Below are positions 58,576 to 64,000 of a DNA stretch of 64,000 nucleotides, in pieces; positions within the stretch are counted from its first letter, which is position 1, and each line of letters starts with the position of its first letter. Source of the DNA: Sequoia sempervirens (Eukaryota > Streptophyta > Pinopsida > Cupressales > Cupressaceae); assembly GCA_007258455.2 (NCBI GenBank), contig VDFB02344245.1:49267-113266 (forward strand). The letters run 5' to 3'. The position numbers and the translations under genes are program-made. Under the pieces are notes generated by a model that saw only the letters and a program-made list of their open reading frames with translations, did not search any database and had not been told where the DNA came from.

Positions 58576-59124
58576 CTGTATGGATGTAAACACCATGAAA
58601 CAAATATCCCTTTGTTAAAAATGATTGGTCAATAGAAATCAACGAAATGTAATTGAAAAAAGCATGAAAAATAGAGGGTTACATTGTTTTTGCCACTATT
58701 TTTTAAGAAAACAATTATGAAATTAGGGCCTCCTTATTGAAAAAAGAATGAAAAAATAGAGGGTTATATGTATTTAACCATTGTTTTTGTAAGAAAACAA
58801 AAAATAAACTTTGGAATTAAAAAACAGAGCAGCAAATTCATTAAGAATTTACAGGAGGCAATGGTGGCAGGGATTGACAAGCTGCTCGATGATAAATGAG
58901 TTGTTCCACACTAGGGAAAATTTTGAGACAGAGGTTGCATCCCCTTTCACTGAATTGTTTAGCACACTTAGCTTTGGGTAATGGGCCTAATGAAGATCAG
59001 TTCAAGACAATAGTATTAAATAATTATAAATTAGAATTAGTGAATATTCAATATATGCCACTGAATTAAGAAGACCTAAATCTTTTGGAATGACACAGTG
59101 GTACTTTGTAATCCCCAAATTTAA

Positions 59125-59452
59125 GGAGCAGATATAGCAAATGTTTGCAATGAAGCTGCCCTAATAGTTGTGAGGAATGAGAAGACAAAGATTAGTATGT
59201 CACACTTTGAGGCAGCCATTGATAAAGTCATTGGTGGTCTGGAGAAGAAGAATAAGGTAATTAGCAAGGAAGAAAGGAGAACTGTTGCATATCATGAATC
59301 AGATCATGCAGTAGTTGGATGGTTCTTGGAGTATGCAGAACCACTTCCGAAATTAACAATTGTGCCTCAAGGTACTGCAGCATTGGGATTTGCTCAGTAT
59401 TTGCCAAATGAGAATCTTTTAATGACTAAGGAACAACTTTTTTTGACATGTT
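59125..59452 (+). pseudogene. Mitochondrial FtsH-type AAA protease (FTSH3/10-like) fragment
   Basis: The frame opens GADIANVCNEAALIVVRNEK (end of the AAA domain) and runs through HFEAAIDKVIGGLEKKNKVI and RRTVAYHESDHAVVGWFLEY (M41 zinc site HEXXH, 59293-59307, with Gly replaced by Asp) to PNENLLMTKEQLF. Extra Ts shift the frame just before the conserved DM, and the homology stops at about 59452. Plant FTSH3/10 are inner-membrane mitochondrial proteases. Only about 110 of roughly 800 residues are present, so this is a single exon or gene fragment cut by the following element. Confidence 0.88.
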
Positions 59453-61976
59453 GTGGTGACCTAATTGACACCTAAGCCCCATTGCAAATGGGACCGCTAT
59501 TGTTGCCTTTTAAGGTTTGCCTTAGCTTGCTTCTTTTATGCGCTCTCTGTTTTGGGGGTTTAGTCTGAATTTTGAATGGTCCCACTTGCGAGTCAAAGCA
59601 AATGAGTTTACTGACTGGATCATTGTATAAACTTATCGCCATCATGCTTAGAAGGCCTGGGAGACGAAGATTGACTTTCATTTTGGTCAATTCCGACACC
59701 TCCCAGTTTTTTGGGTTTTTCACCCCAGGCCCCCTATTTTTAGGACCTACTTTTTTGGCACTTTTGGGCAATTCTGAGATCCCTATTTTTTTAGGAGGTC
59801 CTATTTTTGGAAAGTTGCACTATTTTTTGGAAGTTGCTATTTTTGGAAAATTTCTATTTTTAGAAAGTTTCTATAATTGGAAAGGGCTCGAGTTTCAAAA
59901 ATCCACTCAGAAGTTCGAAAAGATCAACGAAACTCTCAGAAAATCGATTCGAAAATTTTTTGAAATCATGGAGAAATTCTGGAAAATCACAGAAAAAGTT
60001 AAAAAATCTGGAAAATTTGCTCGAAAATGGTGAGAAATCTGGTAAAAATCACAGAGAAATCTGGTGAAAAGCACAGAAAATGGTGAATAAGATGATGAAT
60101 TCGTCAACAAATTGGTGAAAAATCAGGAAATTCATCAAGAAATCTGGGCAATTCATGGAAAAATCTGAGAAACTCATGAGAAATCTGAACATTCATTCAT
60201 GGAGAAGACTGAAGTTTGTGAGAAATTTGCCTAAGTATGGAGTTTACTCAGCATGGAGAAAGGGATGGTAATGTCAAGAAGCTTCAGCTAAGATGTCAAT
60301 GGCTAAACAATCAAGCAAGTCCGCCCTTATGCAAATGGCCAAGCATTTGATCAAGTCCGCCCTCCAATGGCAAACTATAAAGTAAAGTCCGCCTTGGGTG
60401 AAAGTAGAAGTGGCAATGAAATGAAGGAACTCAGCCCAGCTAGAATGGAGATGGCATAAAAATGCATGAAGTCCGCCCTAAGCAAAGTTGATGAGTGGCA
60501 AGACATTCAAGGAAGTCCGCCTTTGTCAAAGGATAAGTGGACAAGCACAAGCCAAAGTCCGCCTTGGACAAAATATGGATGGCAAGGAAAAGATCAAAGT
60601 CCGCCTATGTATGGCAAGAGAGAAGATGAACTCCGCCTTAGCCTAGAGATTGAATGGCATGCTAAGTAATGAAGTCCGCCTTCCAAAGTGGCATCAAAAA
60701 GGGTGAAGTCCGCCCTTGGTTAAATATTAAGTGGCAACAAAGCAAGGCAAGTCCGCCTTGAACATGAAAGAAGTGGCTTAAGAAATGCCAAAGTCCGCCC
60801 TATCAATGGCAAAAGAAGTGCTAAAGTCCGCCCATGGAAAAGAGATAAAGTGGCTAAGGCATAACCAAGGCAAAAGTTGAATGGCAAAGAAATGAAGCAA
60901 GTCCGCCATGTTTAGAAATGTGAAAAATTTAAAATTTTGCCTAAGTACAAACCTTTGGAAAATGAAAATATATGCTTGACACTTTAAAAATTTCGCCATG
61001 CTTGAAAAAGAAGGAAAATTTGCCTAAGTCCAAATCCAAAGTGTCTAGGAAGATGAAATGAATTTTGGCTAGATAAATTTTGAAGAAGCAAATGGCCAAA
61101 TAAAATTGGACATGGCAAAATAATTTTCGACAAGAAGGAGATTTATGGCCAAGTAAAGTTGGACGTGGCTAGAGAAATGTTGGACGAAAAATATTTATGG
61201 CCAAATAAAGTTGGACATGGCTAAATAAATCTTGGAAAAACGATTAAAAATTATGGCCAAATAAATTGGACGATAGAGATCATGGCAAGAAAATTGGACA
61301 AAATGAAAATTCGACTAAGGCATTGGCAGGAAAATTTCAAAAATCAAATTGCCTTGGACAAAAATAATTCGCCATAAAACGAATGGGTTGGAATTGACAC
61401 ATAAAATAATTATTTTAATTATTTTAATTATTCATTTTTCAAACCCAAAGAGATAAACTTGAAAAAATTCGAAATTGGAAAAAGAACAAAAAAGGTTTTA
61501 TTGAACTGGCGATGAAATTGGAAACTTTCCTGGACAAGATCATTGAAGATAAAACTTGCCACCCGAAAGCAAAGTGAAAGATGAGTTCAAACTCAATTGG
61601 AAGGAAACAATGCAAATTTGCTAAAAAGATTGATTTTCTCACCTCTATAAGTAATTTCACTTCTCATTTGCACAATCATTCGATTTTTGAAGAAGGTGTG
61701 AGAAGAAACTTGTTGAGAAAATCTGCAGCAAAGTGAAGGAAATAAAATTTTATCAGCTTGCATTGTGATTGTGATCACTTCTCCAGAAGTCACAGGCAGA
61801 TTTACTTTGCCCACTTCACTTTGGCATGAAACTCCATCGTTTATTTTCTTTCCAGCTTGATTTTTCACGAAGTTTAAATTGATAATTAGCTGGAATATCT
61901 TTCGAACTGATTTAAGTTTCGAATTCTAAATATTCTCTCTACTTTTTTTTGCAGATCTATCTTCGAAGCAGTGAAG
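59449..61976 (+). repeat. Leader/LTR-like region of short tandem repeats
   Basis: From TGTTGTGGTGACCTAATTG (possible LTR start) this region is built from successive simple motifs. 59700-59870 has 'ctatttttggaaagtt' variants, 59880-60200 has 'gagaaatctggtgaaaaatc' variants, and 60319-60910 has periodic AAGTCCGCC. 61080-61300 has a ~65-bp 'atggccaaataaagttggacatgg' repeat. It ends in an intron-like acceptor TTTTTTTTGCAG before the long ORF. Long repeat-rich leaders or LTRs are known in Tat/Ogre-like retroelements, so this assignment is an inference. Confidence 0.6.
60319..60910 (+). repeat. Periodic AAGTCCGCC motif array
   Basis: GTCCGCC occurs at 60319, 60355, 60387, 60471, 60515, 60557, 60599, 60674, 60708, 60751, 60793, 60826 and 60901. 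Variants lie at 60429 and 60631. Spacings are 32-44 bp once the variants are included. Spacer text is variable but often holds TGGCAA. Confidence 0.85.
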
Positions 61977-64000
61977 ATGAAGTTTTCCAGCAAAGGTGTG
62001 CAAACACAGTCGAAAATCAAGTCCAAGTGGGAGCACGTTGTAGACACCGATCTTGGCCACGTTGACCTTGAACACTTCAGAAAAATAATGTACAGGACTG
62101 ATGGACGTCTGCCTACACCAATTGCCATGAGGATGATGCGCAATGGAATCGTCCACGCAGCTGGATTTCCACCAACAAAAGAATGTCCGGAGCTTATGGT
62201 AGAATGCACATTGCACTACAATGCACGAGACAGGCAGATAGAAGCTCCTGACGGAAGAGTCCTTGCCTACTTGTCCGAGCCAGCAATCCATGAAACCTTT
62301 GGAATTCCAGTGTACAATCGAACATCCTACTGCACCAAGGAAGATGCACTCAAGCTTTATCAGAGCCAGCAGGATCTCTGTGCGTCCAACATAAACAAGA
62401 ATTGGTTACTAAAACCCAAGCCTACTACAGGCAAGATGCCAAAGAAATTGATCAGAACTCATTTCAAGGAGGAATATGGCGACATCGTTTTGCTACTAAA
62501 CAGAATAGTAGGCAGTTCCCACGGTGCACCTTTCGAAAATTGGATGTACTATTTTATTGATGAGATAATCACTGGAGTCAAGATGTTCAATTGGTCCAGA
62601 ATGATTAGTGATAGCCTGCACGAGCAGTTAGTCAACTTTGAGCAGACCAAAACTTTTCACATGAGCTCATACATCGTATATTCACTTGCAAGATATTACA
62701 AGTATCCTGGCTTGACCTGCAAAGGCGTGGTTGGCAATGGCCAAGGGCAATTCAAAGCCTACGATTGTTATCCGCAGCTGCAATTGAAAGAGAAGTCTCA
62801 TTTCCGACGAGCTCACGACGCCTTCTTGATGTACATCACCCGGCTTCTTCAAGGCGGAACGCACCAAAGACTCTCACATGAGGCCAAGAGCTTAATCAGT
62901 CGGTATGGATTCTGGTTCATTCAATATCCTAAATTCACTTACATCAGAATCCAAGGATTCTCCGGAAATCCTTACAGACTTCCCATCTATCCGACCAACA
63001 AGATGGTATTGCTGGAAGTGCTGAGGCAGTTAGAGGCGTATCAGAATATTCAAAGGCCAAAGCAGAAAGCAGCTGTCACCTTTCCTTTTTTCATCGGCAA
63101 TATGGAGGAGTCATGTCCAACGGCACAAGCAGCAGAGGCTGCTCGACTGGAAATTCAACAATATCCATTCATATCATACAAATCCAGGAACAACTTTGAT
63201 CCGCTCCATCACATCAAAACTGTGGACGGAGAGAGGTACAAGCATCGGGTTGACTTAGAGGACTTTTGGGCCAACGCAGCAAATGAATATGACGTAAGAA
63301 GGAGGTTGTGGTCAAGATTGCCATTAAGCATGATAAGGGCTACCGAGCTTTTCAAAGTGCCTGATCAACTACAAGATGATGGAATCTATTTGCAGCCAGG
63401 CTTCAATGAAAATGAGCCACTCCCCCCTATAAGATGGTTTGAGCCTGAGATGGGTGACCTAGCAACTCTCATGCGGCCCGTTTTCAAATATTCCCAGTGG
63501 TGGATAGATCGGCAGGTAGAGATTTTGAAACAGAGAAATGTGCAATTCACCTATGAATTGATGGGCGATACAGAGTCCTGTTCTTCAAACACCGGTGCAT
63601 CTCGTGGAGATGGACCAACAGATGCTGCCAACTCGAGAAGGAGGAAAGAAGTTGATAAATCTGCAAGACAAGACAAGGATAAAGTGATAGATGAAGGACC
63701 TTCTCGAAAGAAGCACAAGTCTAAACCCCTTCAGTCGGCCACTTCCAGGAACATAGAAGAAATACTCGCCATGGATAAAGAATCTTTGGAAAATGCTAAG
63801 ATCCCTTCTCCAGTCGAAAATGTGGAACCGATACAAGTAGAAGATGATGACCAACCTTCTCCAGCAAGCACAGAAATCCTAGAATCAGATAATGATACAG
63901 ATATTATGGATGGAGAATTCGAGGAAGGAATGATTTCCGCCCTCAAAGGAATCCAAGATGACCCATCCGTCCAAGAAATTCAGGGTATGCAATTGGTCCA
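61977..64000 (+). CDS. Long uninterrupted ORF, unknown protein of a probable retroelement (continues past the window)
   Basis: The ATG at 61977 opens a frame of 674 codons with no stop to the window end. It starts MKFSSKGVQTQSKIKSKWEH. Residues 1-520 look globular, with motifs such as YLSEPAIHETFGIPVYN and HFKEEYGDIVLLLNRIVG. From about residue 540 it turns polar, with basic clusters (SRRRKEVDKSARQDKDK, SRKKHKSK) that could be nuclear signals, followed by an acidic Ser-rich tail. G+C is clearly higher than in the surroundings. I do not recognise a catalytic motif. The pattern recalls extra ORFs upstream of gag in Tat/Ogre-like elements, but that is inference. Confidence 0.8.
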   Translation, partial: MKFSSKGVQTQSKIKSKWEHVVDTDLGHVDLEHFRKIMYRTDGRLPTPIAMRMMRNGIVHAAGFPPTKECPELMVECTLHYNARDRQIEAPDGRVLAYLSEPAIHETFGIPVYNRTSYCTKEDALKLYQSQQDLCASNINKNWLLKPKPTTGKMPKKLIRTHFKEEYGDIVLLLNRIVGSSHGAPFENWMYYFIDEIITGVKMFNWSRMISDSLHEQLVNFEQTKTFHMSSYIVYSLARYYKYPGLTCKGVVGNGQGQFKAYDCYPQLQLKEKSHFRRAHDAFLMYITRLLQGGTHQRLSHEAKSLISRYGFWFIQYPKFTYIRIQGFSGNPYRLPIYPTNKMVLLEVLRQLEAYQNIQRPKQKAAVTFPFFIGNMEESCPTAQAAEAARLEIQQYPFISYKSRNNFDPLHHIKTVDGERYKHRVDLEDFWANAANEYDVRRRLWSRLPLSMIRATELFKVPDQLQDDGIYLQPGFNENEPLPPIRWFEPEMGDLATLMRPVFKYSQWWIDRQVEILKQRNVQFTYELMGDTESCSSNTGASRGDGPTDAANSRRRKEVDKSARQDKDKVIDEGPSRKKHKSKPLQSATSRNIEEILAMDKESLENAKIPSPVENVEPIQVEDDDQPSPASTEILESDNDTDIMDGEFEEGMISALKGIQDDPSVQEIQGMQLV

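Noticed and set aside
61593..62291. Minus-strand ORFs over the start of the long ORF
   Set aside because: Shadows of the 674-codon plus-strand frame and its leader.

Overview
The window is AT-rich plant nuclear DNA made almost entirely of nested and decayed transposable elements with a few broken host-gene pieces. Plant origin is shown by a GH17 glucanase exon pair, plant-type Ty1/copia and Ty3/gypsy lineages, a mitochondrial FtsH fragment and plant-type 5S rRNA sequence. A large, repeat-bloated genome such as a conifer is my inference. No intact host gene is visible.

Layout. 1-10.3 kb: low-information AT-rich DNA with a (CA)n tract and a degenerate ~40-bp minisatellite (788-1170). 10.3-17.9 kb: a minus-strand beta-1,3-glucanase (GH17) gene split inside its main exon by a nearly full-length Tork/Tnt1-like copia element (10904-15939, two 460-bp LTRs) full of stop codons. 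18-21.6 kb: AT-rich DNA with several short tandem repeats. 21.6-34.3 kb: the most remarkable part, a ~12.7-kb higher-order array. A ~365-bp unit carrying the 3' half of a 5S rRNA gene (Cassandra-like) repeats head to tail in runs of 3, 5, 3, 4, 1 and 5. A constant ~700-bp module containing half of a gypsy reverse transcriptase lies beside each run. 34.3-50.2 kb: a minus-strand Athila/Tat-like gypsy element (LTR, PBS, gag, protease, first half of RT). It is interrupted by a tandem LTR-int-LTR-int-LTR chromovirus (34554-46199) whose two bodies both lack RT-RNase H. That chromovirus is itself interrupted by a 2.63-kb solo LTR with a perfect TTTTG target duplication. 50.2-52 kb: a LINE ORF1-like (DUF4283 plus zinc knuckle) unit. 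52-58 kb: little recognisable, with one SINE candidate. 58-59.5 kb: two exons of a REX4-like exonuclease with an internal stop, then a truncated FtsH protease exon. 59.45-64 kb: a probable LTR element with a 2.5-kb leader of short repeats, followed by a 674-codon uninterrupted ORF that runs off the window.

How the parts fit. The first half of the Athila-like RT ends at the motif NAPTT (34311), where the array begins. Every RT module in the array starts at that same motif. The simplest reading is that a 5S-bearing LTR element inserted into this RT gene and that the junction (5S unit plus downstream RT half) was then amplified locally. Many TE stop codons are CAG to TAG changes, as expected from deamination of methylated CHG cytosines.
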